Source: Mesorhizobium sp. B2-1-8 (GTDB lineage: Bacteria; Pseudomonadota; Alphaproteobacteria; Rhizobiales; Rhizobiaceae). Taken from it: a stretch of 64,000 bases of DNA. Where the stretch lies: NCBI RefSeq assembly GCF_006442545.2, contig NZ_CP083952.1:5681501-5745500 (forward strand), written 5' to 3'. The stretch's first letter is position 1; each line of letters begins with the position of its first letter. This document shows positions 1-8,375 of this stretch, piece after piece. A program made the position numbers and the translations under genes. The notes under the pieces are model-generated. The model made no database searches. It saw nothing but the letters and a program-made list of their open reading frames with translations, and had not been told where the DNA came from.

Positions 1-1
1 A

Positions 2-1336
2 GTCCTTTTGTGGCTCGATTTCCGGCTCGGGCTGCTGACGCTGTCGACAATGCCGATGCTGTTCATCGTGCGGCTGTTCTGGCTGCCGCGCGCCAAGGTC
101 GCCTTCATGGCCGCCCACGAGACCAACTCCATCGCCAACGGCGCGCTTGCCGAGGGCATCCATGGCGTGCGCACCGTGCAGAGCCTGGAGCGCCAGCACG
201 TCAATTTCGACCTCTATGACGAGAAGGTGCTGGCCAATCTCAACGCCCATCTGCGCTCGGCGAGATACGCGCAGGTGATGGTGCCGATCGTCGACACGCT
301 GACCGGTATCGCCATGGCGACGGTCATCGTCGTCGGCGGGTCGATGGTGCTGTCGCACAGCCTCGACATCGGCGTGATGGTGGCGTTCCTGTTCTACATC
401 CAGCGCTTCTTCGACCCGATCCGCTCGCTCACAATGCAGTACAGCGTCATGCAGCGCGCCATGGCTTCGGGCCAGCGTATCTCCGAAGTGCTCGACGTGC
501 CGGTGGATGTCAGCGACAAGGACGGCGCCATCGCGCTGTCGCGCGACATGGATGGTTCGGTCGAGTTCCGGAACGTCACCTTCGGCTACCGACCGAACCA
601 GCCGGTGCTGAAGAACATCTCCTTCCGCGTCAATCCGGGCGAAACGGTCGCGCTTGTCGGGCCGACCGGGTCAGGCAAATCGAGTTCGATGGCGCTGGTG
701 CACCGCTTTTATGACGTCTGGTCAGGCGAGGTCTTGGTCGGCGGCCATAATGTGCGGAACTTGACGCAGGATTCGCTCGGCGACCAGGTGGCCATGGTGC
801 TGCAGGAGCCGTTCCTGTTCTCCGGCACCGTGCTGGAGAACATCCGCTATCACAAGACCGGCGCCAGCCGCGAAGAAGTGGTGCGCGCCGCCAAGGCCGT
901 CGGTGCGCACGACTTCATCGAGCAATTGCCTGACGGTTACGACTCCGAGCTCGAGCAGCGCGGCGGCAATCTCTCGCTCGGCCAGCGCCAGTTGATCAGT
1001 TTCGCGCGGGCGCTGGTGGCCGACGCCAAGATCCTCGTGCTCGACGAAGCCACCGCCAGCATCGATTCCTACACCGAGATGCTGATCCAGAAGGCGCTGA
1101 TAAAGCTGCTGGAGGGCCGCACCGGACTGGTCATCGCGCATCGCCTGGCCACCATCCGCGGCGCCGACCGCATCATCGTGCTGCAGAATGGCGAGATCGT
1201 CGAAAGCGGCAACCATGAACAGCTGATGAAGAGGAAAGGTCTTTACGCCCGCCTCTACAACATGAACTACGCTTCCTTCGACGACATTTCCGAGGAACAG
1301 ATGGGAATGGACGCTTCGGTCGGCAAAGCGACGTGA
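2..1336 (+). CDS. ABC exporter, fused permease/ATPase (5' end missing)
   Basis: The reading frame is open at the left edge, so the first transmembrane helices lie outside the window. The visible part begins in the exporter-type membrane domain, with hydrophobic segments around bases 20-90 and 290-400, and continues into a complete nucleotide-binding domain. Walker A is GPTGSGKSS (about bases 659-685), the signature is LSLGQRQ rather than LSGGQ, and Walker B is ILVLDEATASID followed by the switch histidine in IAHRL. It should act in the inner membrane as a homodimer, exporting a lipid, glycan or drug-like substrate. The substrate cannot be told from this fragment. It converges on the MFS pump gene. 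Confidence 0.93.
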   Translation, partial: VLLWLDFRLGLLTLSTMPMLFIVRLFWLPRAKVAFMAAHETNSIANGALAEGIHGVRTVQSLERQHVNFDLYDEKVLANLNAHLRSARYAQVMVPIVDTLTGIAMATVIVVGGSMVLSHSLDIGVMVAFLFYIQRFFDPIRSLTMQYSVMQRAMASGQRISEVLDVPVDVSDKDGAIALSRDMDGSVEFRNVTFGYRPNQPVLKNISFRVNPGETVALVGPTGSGKSSSMALVHRFYDVWSGEVLVGGHNVRNLTQDSLGDQVAMVLQEPFLFSGTVLENIRYHKTGASREEVVRAAKAVGAHDFIEQLPDGYDSELEQRGGNLSLGQRQLISFARALVADAKILVLDEATASIDSYTEMLIQKALIKLLEGRTGLVIAHRLATIRGADRIIVLQNGEIVESGNHEQLMKRKGLYARLYNMNYASFDDISEEQMGMDASVGKAT

Positions 1337-1389
1337 GCCGGTGCCGGCAGGGTGCGAACGGACGGATCGCCTGCTGCCTCCGACAGGAC

Positions 1390-2835
1390 CTATTTGGCGG
1401 ATCGCCTGACGTGGCCGCTGACCTGCACGCCGTCTTCGGCACGCAGGTACAGAAATCCGGGAATGGAGAGCAGCGGGATGATCGCGGTCAGCAGGAACAC
1501 CTGGTGAAAGCGTTCCGGCGTCAGGACGTGGCTTTCGCCCGCGATCAGGCCCAGCAGCATCGCGGCGATTGAAACGCCGAGCGATACGCTGAGTTGCTGC
1601 AGCACACCGCCGAGGCTGGTGGCGCGGCTGAGCTTGTCGGCCGGCAGATCGGCGTAGGACAAGGTGTTGGAAGTCATGAACTGCGCCGAGCGGACGATGC
1701 CGAACAGGAAGACATAGAAACCGATCAACCAATGCGGCGTACCGGGCCCCATCAGGGCAAAGCCCGCCACGGTGGCTGAGCCGACGACCGCGCTGCCGAT
1801 CAGCACGACACCGAAGCCGAAGCGCCGCAGGAGCGGCGACAGCAGCGGCCGCATGAGCAGCGCCCCGAAACTGCCGACGAATGTCAGCGAGCCCGATGTG
1901 ACCGGGCTCATGCCGAAGCCGACCTGCAGCATCAGCGGCACCAGGAAAGGCACGCCGTTGAGACCGACGCGGCACAGGCCGCCCGCCAGCGTGCCGACCC
2001 AGAACGAGCGGAACCGAAACAGCGTCAAGTCGACAGCCGGCGCGACGACGCGGCGCGCATAGCGCCCGAAGGCAAGCAGCAGCAGGAATGCCGCGGCCAG
2101 CACCAGCACCGTCGCAGACCCGGGAATGATCGGCCGGCCGATGTTCTCCAGCCCGAACTGCAGGAGCGCCACGCCGACGCCCACCATCAGGAATCCCGGG
2201 ACATCGAAACGTTGCACCGCCTCGCCATGGAAGTCGTCGACGAAGCGCAGCGCGGCCAGGATCCCCAGGCAGCCGAACGGCACGTTGACATAGAATATCC
2301 AGCGCCACGACGCATAGGTGGTGAGCAGGCCGCCCAGCAGCGGCCCGATGATCGGCCCCATGATGGCCGGCAGGGTCGTGTAGGTCATGGCGGTGATCAG
2401 GCCGCTGCGCGGAAAGCTGCGCAGCAGGATCAGCCGGCCGACCGGCGTCATCATGGCGCCGCCAAGCCCCTGCAAGGCACGCATCGCCAGCAGCATGCCG
2501 AAACTGTCGGCCACGCCGCACAGTGCCGAGCCCAGGGTGAAGGTGAAAAGCGCCAGCGCGAACACCTTGCGCGCGCCGAACCTGTCGGCAAACCAGCCGC
2601 TGACGGGAATGAACACGGCGAGCGTCAGGATGTAGGTGGTGATCGCAAGATTCAGCCGGACCGGCGTCGTGCCGAGGCTTTGCGCTATTGCCGGGATCGC
2701 GGTGGTGATGATGGTGGAATCGAGCTGCTCCATCAAAAACGCGATGGCGACGATGATCGGGATGATCAGCCTGAGCCTCGGGTCGCGCTCGGTGGCAAAT
2801 TGAGGCTGTTCCAATGCTCTGGTCAATTCCGTCAT
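1390..2835 (-). CDS. MFS drug/metabolite efflux transporter, DHA2-like
   Basis: A 481-residue polytopic inner-membrane protein with about 12-14 predicted helices. The first helix carries LDSTIITTAIPAI, the motif typical of the EmrB/QacA (DHA2) branch of the major facilitator superfamily. The loop between helices 2 and 3 has the classic motif A (GWFADRFGARKVF). The expected role is proton-driven efflux of hydrophobic compounds. No membrane-fusion partner (EmrA type) lies beside it, so it may work alone. The ATG at 2835 follows a short N-terminal cytoplasmic tail. The substrate is unknown. Confidence 0.92.
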   Translation of the reverse strand: MTELTRALEQPQFATERDPRLRLIIPIIVAIAFLMEQLDSTIITTAIPAIAQSLGTTPVRLNLAITTYILTLAVFIPVSGWFADRFGARKVFALALFTFTLGSALCGVADSFGMLLAMRALQGLGGAMMTPVGRLILLRSFPRSGLITAMTYTTLPAIMGPIIGPLLGGLLTTYASWRWIFYVNVPFGCLGILAALRFVDDFHGEAVQRFDVPGFLMVGVGVALLQFGLENIGRPIIPGSATVLVLAAAFLLLLAFGRYARRVVAPAVDLTLFRFRSFWVGTLAGGLCRVGLNGVPFLVPLMLQVGFGMSPVTSGSLTFVGSFGALLMRPLLSPLLRRFGFGVVLIGSAVVGSATVAGFALMGPGTPHWLIGFYVFLFGIVRSAQFMTSNTLSYADLPADKLSRATSLGGVLQQLSVSLGVSIAAMLLGLIAGESHVLTPERFHQVFLLTAIIPLLSIPGFLYLRAEDGVQVSGHVRRSAK

Positions 2836-3120
2836 GCAGGTGGCTTATAGGCTCTGGCCGACGTGGCGCATCCCGATTCAAAGGCAAGAGTGCCTTACCG
2901 GCCAGCCGGGCCTGATCGCAGGCGGTCTTATGATCCGACAAATAGACGAGCGGTAGTCTTTTCCAGATCGCGGGAAGTCAACAAATCTTGACCGGCACCC
3001 GAAGTGACGCGGACGAGACACTGCCCGTTTCAGCGAACGGCGTCCCGATTTCGTGAAGGAACATGTGCATCGAGGCGCGCGTTCTTTTCGATATGTCTCG
3101 AATGAAAAGGAGACATGCTC

Positions 3121-3444
3121 ATGAGAAAGCCAAGCGTATTTCTCTGTTCGTTGACGTTGGCGACGAGCGCTGTCCCGTTTGCCACAGTCGCCGATGCCGC
3201 CGTTGTCAGGCACCACTATGTCCGCGTCACCACCGTCCATAATGGCCATACGCACGCCGCTAACCGCAGACGCGGACACCGTTACGGTTGGGTCGGTAGC
3301 GGTTGGATCGCCGACAATTCGACCGACAACAGCGATTGGATGGGCAGCTACTACAATGGCTACGGCAGTTACCGTGGGTATGCCGGCGACTTTTGCGGAA
3401 CCATCGCATGGACGCTCGAGATATGCAGTCCCCACGGCCCCTGA
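3121..3444 (+). CDS. Small secreted protein, unknown function
   Basis: A 107-residue protein beginning with a Sec-type signal peptide (MRKPSVFLCSLTLATS, cleavage probably after ADA). The mature part is rich in His, Tyr, Gly and Trp and holds two cysteines near the C-terminus (DFCGTIAWTLEICS), which could form a disulfide in the periplasm. AAGGAG at 3107-3112 is 8 bases before the ATG at 3121 but only 2 before the ATG at 3115, so 3121 is the better start. I do not recognise a named family. It stands alone and converges on the ABC ATPase gene. Confidence 0.7.
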   Translation: MRKPSVFLCSLTLATSAVPFATVADAAVVRHHYVRVTTVHNGHTHAANRRRGHRYGWVGSGWIADNSTDNSDWMGSYYNGYGSYRGYAGDFCGTIAWTLEICSPHGP

Positions 3445-3478
3445 TCCTGACCGCAGGTGAAGCCAACGAAGGTTGCAT

Positions 3479-4261
3479 TTACGCCATTTCGGGGCGTCTT
3501 GACGCCTCGCGGATCGCCTTGTGCACGCCGCGCTGCAAATCCATGAAGGCGGGGGTCTCCATCACCTCTTCCCGGCGCGGACGCTCAATGTCGACATTGA
3601 AGGTCTGCATGATGCGTCCCGGGCCGATCCCCATGACGACGATGCGATCCGAGAGGTAGACGGCCTCCTCGACGTCATGCGTGACGAAGAGCACGGTGAG
3701 ACGATGCTCTTCCCAGATCTGGGTCAGGAGCTCCTGCATCTGGTGCCGGGTCAAGGCATCGAGCGCGCCGAAGGGCTCATCCATCAGCAGCATCTTCGGC
3801 CGATAGGAGAGCGCGCGCGCGATGGCGACGCGCTGCTTCATGCCGCCCGACAGTTCGGACGGGAAGCGATCGGCACTCTGCGACAGCTTGACGAGGTCGA
3901 GATGCTCGAGCGCGATCTCGCGGCAGGCGGCGCGATCATAGCCGGCGGCCTTGAGGGCGAACTCGATGTTCTGCCGCGCCGTCAGCCAGGGAAGCAGCGT
4001 ATAGGACTGAAAGACGACACCACGATCGAGACCCGGTTGCAGGATCGGCGCGCCATCGATGCTGAGATCACCGGCGTCGAAATCCTGCAGCCCCGCCACG
4101 ATCGACAGCAACGTGCTCTTGCCGCATCCCGACGTGCCGACGAGGGAGACAAACTCGTTGTCGGCAAGGTCGAGATTGATGTCCCGCAGCACTTGCGTGC
4201 ACCGCTCGCCGGTGCCGAAGCTCTTGTCGAGACCCGCGATGCGCAATTTTGGAACAGTCAT
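3479..4261 (-). CDS. Sulfonate/taurine-type ABC transporter ATPase
   Basis: A 260-residue ATPase of the TauB/SsuB/NrtD group. Walker A is GTSGCGKST, the signature LSGGMKQR, and Walker B MLLMDEPFGALD followed by FVTHDVEEA. It energises the permease encoded 10 bases upstream (4272-5147). The substrate-binding protein, permease and ATPase are consecutive on the minus strand and form one importer. The neighbouring dehydrogenases (7332-10552) look like a sulfopropanediol pathway, so a C3 sulfonate such as 2,3-dihydroxypropane-1-sulfonate is the inferred substrate. Taurine or another alkanesulfonate remains possible. Confidence 0.93.
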   Translation of the reverse strand: MTVPKLRIAGLDKSFGTGERCTQVLRDINLDLADNEFVSLVGTSGCGKSTLLSIVAGLQDFDAGDLSIDGAPILQPGLDRGVVFQSYTLLPWLTARQNIEFALKAAGYDRAACREIALEHLDLVKLSQSADRFPSELSGGMKQRVAIARALSYRPKMLLMDEPFGALDALTRHQMQELLTQIWEEHRLTVLFVTHDVEEAVYLSDRIVVMGIGPGRIMQTFNVDIERPRREEVMETPAFMDLQRGVHKAIREASRRPEMA

Positions 4262-4271
4262 CGGCGGTTCC

Positions 4272-5147
4272 TCATTGCGAATGGCCTTCCTGCCGGAACA
4301 GTACCTTCTCCAATGCCTTCATGACCTGGTCGGTAATGAGGCCAAGCACGCCCAGCAGCAGGATGTAGCCGATGATGGTGTTTGTCTGGAAATAGCGCTG
4401 CGATACGGTGATGCGATAGCCGAGGCCGGATGTCGCCGCGACGAGCTCGGCCAGAACCAGCCAGGTCCATGCCCAGCCGAGGCTGATGCGCAGCGTGTCC
4501 CAGATGCCCGGCAAGGCGCTGGGCACGACGATGCGCGTCAGGATCTTGCGGTCCGGCAGGCCGAGCGTACGCCCCAGGCCGATAAAGTCGGTAGGAACCC
4601 GTTTCACATTGTCCATGACCATCAGCACCTGCTGGAAGAAGGTGCCGATGAAGATGATCAGGAATTTCTGCGTATCGCCGGTACCGGCCCACAGGATGGA
4701 GAGCGGCACGAAGGCGACAACCGGCATATAGCGGATGAAATCCACCAGCGGCTCGATGGCCGCCTCCCAGGAGCGGAAACTGCCGATCAGCACGCCGATC
4801 GGGATGGACAGTGCCGAGGCGAGAAGAAAGCCGATGGAAATGCGGTACATCGAGGCCCTGAGGTCCAGCCACAAGGTACCGTCGGCCGCGAGCTTGGCGA
4901 TCTGGGTCGCGACGCTGCCGGGCGACGGCAGGAAGATGGGTTTCACCCATCCCAGCCCGGTCGCCGCCCACCAGGCGAGCCCCAGGCCGACAAAGACGGC
5001 CACCGCTATCGCCAGGAAACGCGACCGGGCGATCGGCACGCCGATCCCGGAGGATCGGCGACGCCTCGCCGGTTTTGCGGCGGGCACCGGCGTCGGGCGG
5101 GCCAAACCGATTTTCGCGGGAGGCTCCCCGGACATCTGCGCTACCAC
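4272..5147 (-). CDS. Sulfonate/taurine-type ABC transporter permease
   Basis: A 291-residue permease of the TauC/SsuC (BPD_transp_1) type. An Arg/Pro-rich cytoplasmic N-terminus of about 45 residues precedes roughly six transmembrane helices. The coupling-helix region contains the EAA-like stretch DTLRISLGWAWTWLVLAE, which contacts the ATPase. The gene starts 16 bases after the stop of the binding-protein gene, with no obvious terminator between them, so the two are probably co-transcribed. The long basic N-terminus is slightly unusual; the true start could lie a little further in. Confidence 0.92.
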   Translation of the reverse strand: MVAQMSGEPPAKIGLARPTPVPAAKPARRRRSSGIGVPIARSRFLAIAVAVFVGLGLAWWAATGLGWVKPIFLPSPGSVATQIAKLAADGTLWLDLRASMYRISIGFLLASALSIPIGVLIGSFRSWEAAIEPLVDFIRYMPVVAFVPLSILWAGTGDTQKFLIIFIGTFFQQVLMVMDNVKRVPTDFIGLGRTLGLPDRKILTRIVVPSALPGIWDTLRISLGWAWTWLVLAELVAATSGLGYRITVSQRYFQTNTIIGYILLLGVLGLITDQVMKALEKVLFRQEGHSQ

Positions 5148-5163
5148 CGCGATCCGGATCTCG

Positions 5164-6174
5164 TCATTGCGCCGCCTTGACGAAGGACGGGTCGATCATC
5201 TGCTCCGGCGTCACATCGGCCTGAAGCAGCTTGGCATTCTTGGCCGCCGCTTCGACATCGGCGAATGTCTTGGTGGTGAAGTCGCCGGTGAGCGCCGTCT
5301 TGTTTTCGGCCAGGGAGTAGTAGCGCACGCCGTCGAAGGCGGTGTTGAGGTCCTTGACGTCGGAACCGACGGCCTTGGCGATGATGGCGCGACCGCCCGA
5401 GGTGTCGGCTTTGTAGTCCTTGAGCGCGGCGTCCCAGCTCTTGATCATCGCCAGCACCTGCCCGGGCCGTGACTTGATCACCTCGTCGCGCACAACCAGC
5501 ACGTCGCTGATCAGGCCGGGATCCTCGCCGGCGGTGAACAGCAGCTTGATGTCCTTGTTCTGCGCCATGGCGACAGTGAGGTACGGCTCGTAGGTGACTG
5601 CGACCGGCACCTGGCCCGCGATCAAGGCGCTGCCGGCGTCGGCGGCAGGCATCGGAACCGGCTGGATATCGGCGACCGACATGCCGTTCCTGGCGAGCGC
5701 GTATTTGAGCAGGATGTCGCTCGTCGTACCTTCCTCGAAAGCGACCTGCTTGCCCTTGAGATCGGCGATGGAGGTGACGTCCTTGCCGGCGACGATGGCG
5801 TCGGCCGTCATGGAGACATCGAGCAGCAGCACGATCTTCACCGGCAGGCCGGCCGCAACCATGCCCATCGCTGTGTGAGTGGCGATGTTGGCGGCGTCGA
5901 GCTGGCCGCTTGCGAGCGCGGCGTTGATATCCTTGTCCTCGGCGAAATTGACAATCTGGACGTCCGACAGGCCGTTCGTCTTGAACAGGCCCTTGGCCTC
6001 GGCGACATGCCACTGGCCATATCCAAGCCAGGGCTCGATGCCGATCTTGAACGATCCGGCCTCGGGCGTCGTGGGAATGCTCGCATCGGCCGCGTGGGCC
6101 GCCGGGGCGGCGGTGAGCCCGACGGCAATGGCCATCACCAATGCACGAAATTGTCCTGCTAGATTGAGCGTCAT
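5164..6174 (-). CDS. Sulfonate/taurine-type periplasmic binding protein
   Basis: A 336-residue protein with a signal peptide ending in AHA|AD near residue 28, followed by an NMT1/SsuA-like domain. The line FKIGIEPWLGYGQWHVAEAK is typical of taurine, nitrate and alkanesulfonate binding proteins. It should capture the ligand in the periplasm and hand it to the permease at 4272-5147. It is the first gene of the transporter operon. A CATATACAA element at 6351-6359, about 175 bases upstream, recurs before the SDR gene, which suggests that the GntR protein at 6599-7330 controls both transcription units. Confidence 0.92.
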   Translation of the reverse strand: MTLNLAGQFRALVMAIAVGLTAAPAAHAADASIPTTPEAGSFKIGIEPWLGYGQWHVAEAKGLFKTNGLSDVQIVNFAEDKDINAALASGQLDAANIATHTAMGMVAAGLPVKIVLLLDVSMTADAIVAGKDVTSIADLKGKQVAFEEGTTSDILLKYALARNGMSVADIQPVPMPAADAGSALIAGQVPVAVTYEPYLTVAMAQNKDIKLLFTAGEDPGLISDVLVVRDEVIKSRPGQVLAMIKSWDAALKDYKADTSGGRAIIAKAVGSDVKDLNTAFDGVRYYSLAENKTALTGDFTTKTFADVEAAAKNAKLLQADVTPEQMIDPSFVKAAQ

Positions 6175-6598
6175 CTTTCGTTCCCCTTGATGATCAGACC
6201 GCTTTTTACCCAGGCATCCGGTCTGGTGAGACTGCGGGGTTCTGCTCTTGCGGCACTGTGCCTCGGCGTCTTGCCCGCCACTTCATGGTTGAAGCGCTGA
6301 CATATTTCAGCGTCAGCGGCAGCGGATGTCAAGGCGGAAATACATACATGCATATACAAGTTGGGGTGACTCAAATTTTGCATTGATCCGGCGAGTGCCC
6401 AGCCCGACTACTCATGCTTTCAGGATCCGATCAGATCGAGAAAAACCGGTCATCCGGTCGGTTTCGCCATCTGGCTCGACCATCCCTTGCGGTTGGAACT
6501 CGAGCGTCGCGGCATGCTGCCGGTGGATTGGCGAGCAATGCTGCGATCAGGACTTTTCCTGTCGCCGTGAAACCTCGGCTTGCATTGGCTCGTCGACT
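6175..6598. other. Intergenic region between regulator and transporter genes
   Basis: This 424-base stretch has no convincing gene. It lies between the 3' end of the GntR gene and the start of the transporter operon, and holds the latter's promoter. The only clear element is the AT-rich repeat at 6343-6360. The open frames across it in both directions look like composition effects. Confidence 0.6.
6343..6360 (-). promoter_or_regulatory. Candidate GntR/UTRA operator, transporter promoter
   Basis: The sequence CATACATG-CATATACAAG contains CATATACAA (6351-6359), identical to two copies at 10608-10626 before the SDR gene. HutC-type regulators are known to bind CTTGTATATACAAG-like sites, and the pathway gene set includes such a regulator. 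The binding itself is inferred. Confidence 0.55.
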
Positions 6599-7330
6599 TC
6601 AGCTTGCCCTGGAAGGCGAGTAGCGGCTGCCCAGCGAGTAACGGCTGCCGGCATAGGTCAGCTTGCTGATCGTGGCCACGACTGCCCCCGTCCATGTCCG
6701 GCGATGCAGGAGAAGGCAGCAGCTGCCGACATCGATGCCGAGATGCTGCGCCGTTTCCTTGTCGGCCGGGATGGCGGAGATGATATGCTCGACCTCGGTT
6801 ACCGGGGTCTTCTGCATGAGGTAGTCGTAGGTCGCCGTCTTGGTGAAGTCCTGCTTGTCATAGTCGGGGATCAGGCCCGGATTGACGAAGCGCTCCTCCA
6901 GCTGCACCGGCAGGTCGTTCTCGAAATTGACGACGACGGAGTGAAAGATCGAAACCCGCTTCGCAAAGTCGAACGACAGCGCCAGTTCCTTGGTCGGCAT
7001 GATGGTTTCGAGGACGAGGACTTCGGAGCGATGCCTGTTGCCGCGCTCGACGATCTCGGCGGCGATGTTGTTGATCTCGATCAGCGTCGACTGTGGCCGG
7101 GGTGGCGCGATGAACGTGCCGACACCTTGCAGCCGGATCAGGAATCCCGCGGCGGTCAGTTCCCGCAGAGCCCGGTGAACCGTCATCCGCGACACACCCA
7201 GCGAAACCACCAGCTCGTTCTCGGACGGCAGCTTGCGATCCTTGCCCCATTTGCCCGTCCCGATGTTGGTCAGGATGTAGTCCTTCACCTTCTCGTAAAG
7301 GGGGCTCGCCGTATCGGGCAAATCGATCAT
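6599..7330 (-). CDS. GntR-family regulator, HutC/UTRA type
   Basis: A 243-residue regulator. The N-terminal winged helix (about residues 8-75) has the GntR pattern LPSENELVVSLGVSRMTVHRAL. The C-terminal UTRA ligand domain contains EERFVNP, which is typical of HutC-like proteins. It ends the SDR-HisD-ADH operon, one base after the ADH stop codon region, so it is likely autoregulated and responds to the sulfonate or an intermediate. An 18-base tandem duplication at 6616-6649 repeats GSRYS in the C-terminal tail. Characterised hps clusters that I recall use a LacI-type regulator, so this would be a different regulatory wiring. Confidence 0.9.
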   Translation of the reverse strand: MIDLPDTASPLYEKVKDYILTNIGTGKWGKDRKLPSENELVVSLGVSRMTVHRALRELTAAGFLIRLQGVGTFIAPPRPQSTLIEINNIAAEIVERGNRHRSEVLVLETIMPTKELALSFDFAKRVSIFHSVVVNFENDLPVQLEERFVNPGLIPDYDKQDFTKTATYDYLMQKTPVTEVEHIISAIPADKETAQHLGIDVGSCCLLLHRRTWTGAVVATISKLTYAGSRYSLGSRYSPSRAS

Positions 7331-7331
7331 T

Positions 7332-8360
7332 TCAAAAATCCTTTCCGGCAGGTTGCCGCATGCGGATGATTGTTTTCAAGCCATCGCTCTGCCCGGCCAG
7401 CAGCCGCTCATAGGCGGCTGGAATGTCGTCCAGGCCGATCTCACGGTCGACCAGGGCCAGCAGCGGTTCACTCAGTTCACCCAGCATCCGCACGGCCTCG
7501 GGCAATTCGTCGGCGAAGGCATGACATCCCAGCAATGCGATCTCGCGTTCGACCAGAACATTGGGGTCGATGTCGAGCCGGCCATGGAAGATGCCGACCA
7601 TCGCCACCGCGCCGCCGGGATCGAGAACGCCGAGCAACTGGTTGAATGCCGCGATGCTGCCGGTCGCCTCGACGGCCGCCAGCAGCGGGGCATTGGCGGT
7701 CGCGGCTGCAATGGCATCGCGGTCGAGATCGACGATGGTGGCGCCGGTCACCCGCGCCACGCGGGCACAACGTGCCTGGTTACGGTCGGCGACAAGCACG
7801 GTGCCGGCGAAGGTTCGGGAGAGCAGCAGCGCGGCAAGACCACCGATCGGGCCGCAACCGACGACAAGCACCGCGCCCGCCATCTTCGGCAGACGCCGCA
7901 CCGCGTGCAGCGCGACCGCGAGCGGCTCGGCCATGGCAGCGACCCGTTCGTCAAGACCGGCGTCGATCACATGCAGCAGACGTGCGGGCAACACCGCCTG
8001 TTCGGCAAAGCCGCCATCGCAGATTTCGCCGATGAAGCCCAGCGAGGTGCAGAGATGCCGCCTGCCGGCACGGCATTGCGCGCAATCCCCGCACCAGAAA
8101 CGGGAATCGGCAACCACCCTGTCGCCGAGGGCGACGGCATCGACGCCTTCGCCCAGCGCGATCACCGTGCCGGTCAGTTCATGGCCCGCCGTCGAGGGCG
8201 ATTGGCTTATCCATTGGCCGGTGCGGAAATTATGCAGGTCCGAACCGCAGATGCCGGCGGCATCGACCCTGAGCTTAACCCAGCCCGCATCCGGAACGCC
8301 CGGCGCGGCGATGTCCTCGACGCGCAGATCGCCCGGTCCATAAAGTCGTGCCGTCTTCAT
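7332..8360 (-). CDS. Zinc alcohol dehydrogenase (candidate sulfopropanediol dehydrogenase)
   Basis: A 342-residue medium-chain dehydrogenase. Catalytic-zinc residues are visible in GICGSD and GHE near residues 37-60. Four structural-zinc cysteines lie in CGDCAQCRAGRRHLC, and the nucleotide-binding loop is GCGPIGG. The closest general classes are sorbitol, idonate and threonine dehydrogenases. In known dihydroxypropanesulfonate clusters, two 2-dehydrogenases (HpsO, HpsP) interconvert the enantiomers so that HpsN can oxidise the R form. This gene and the SDR at 9779-10552 fit those two roles by position. A sugar alcohol substrate cannot be excluded. Confidence 0.88.
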   Translation of the reverse strand: MKTARLYGPGDLRVEDIAAPGVPDAGWVKLRVDAAGICGSDLHNFRTGQWISQSPSTAGHELTGTVIALGEGVDAVALGDRVVADSRFWCGDCAQCRAGRRHLCTSLGFIGEICDGGFAEQAVLPARLLHVIDAGLDERVAAMAEPLAVALHAVRRLPKMAGAVLVVGCGPIGGLAALLLSRTFAGTVLVADRNQARCARVARVTGATIVDLDRDAIAAATANAPLLAAVEATGSIAAFNQLLGVLDPGGAVAMVGIFHGRLDIDPNVLVEREIALLGCHAFADELPEAVRMLGELSEPLLALVDREIGLDDIPAAYERLLAGQSDGLKTIIRMRQPAGKDF

Positions 8361-8375
8361 CGCGATCGACTTTCT

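Noticed and set aside
722..2941. Open frame of 739 codons on the minus strand across the ABC and MFS genes
   Set aside because: It overlaps two well-supported genes; the translation is Arg/His/Ala-rich without domains. It is a GC-rich shadow frame.
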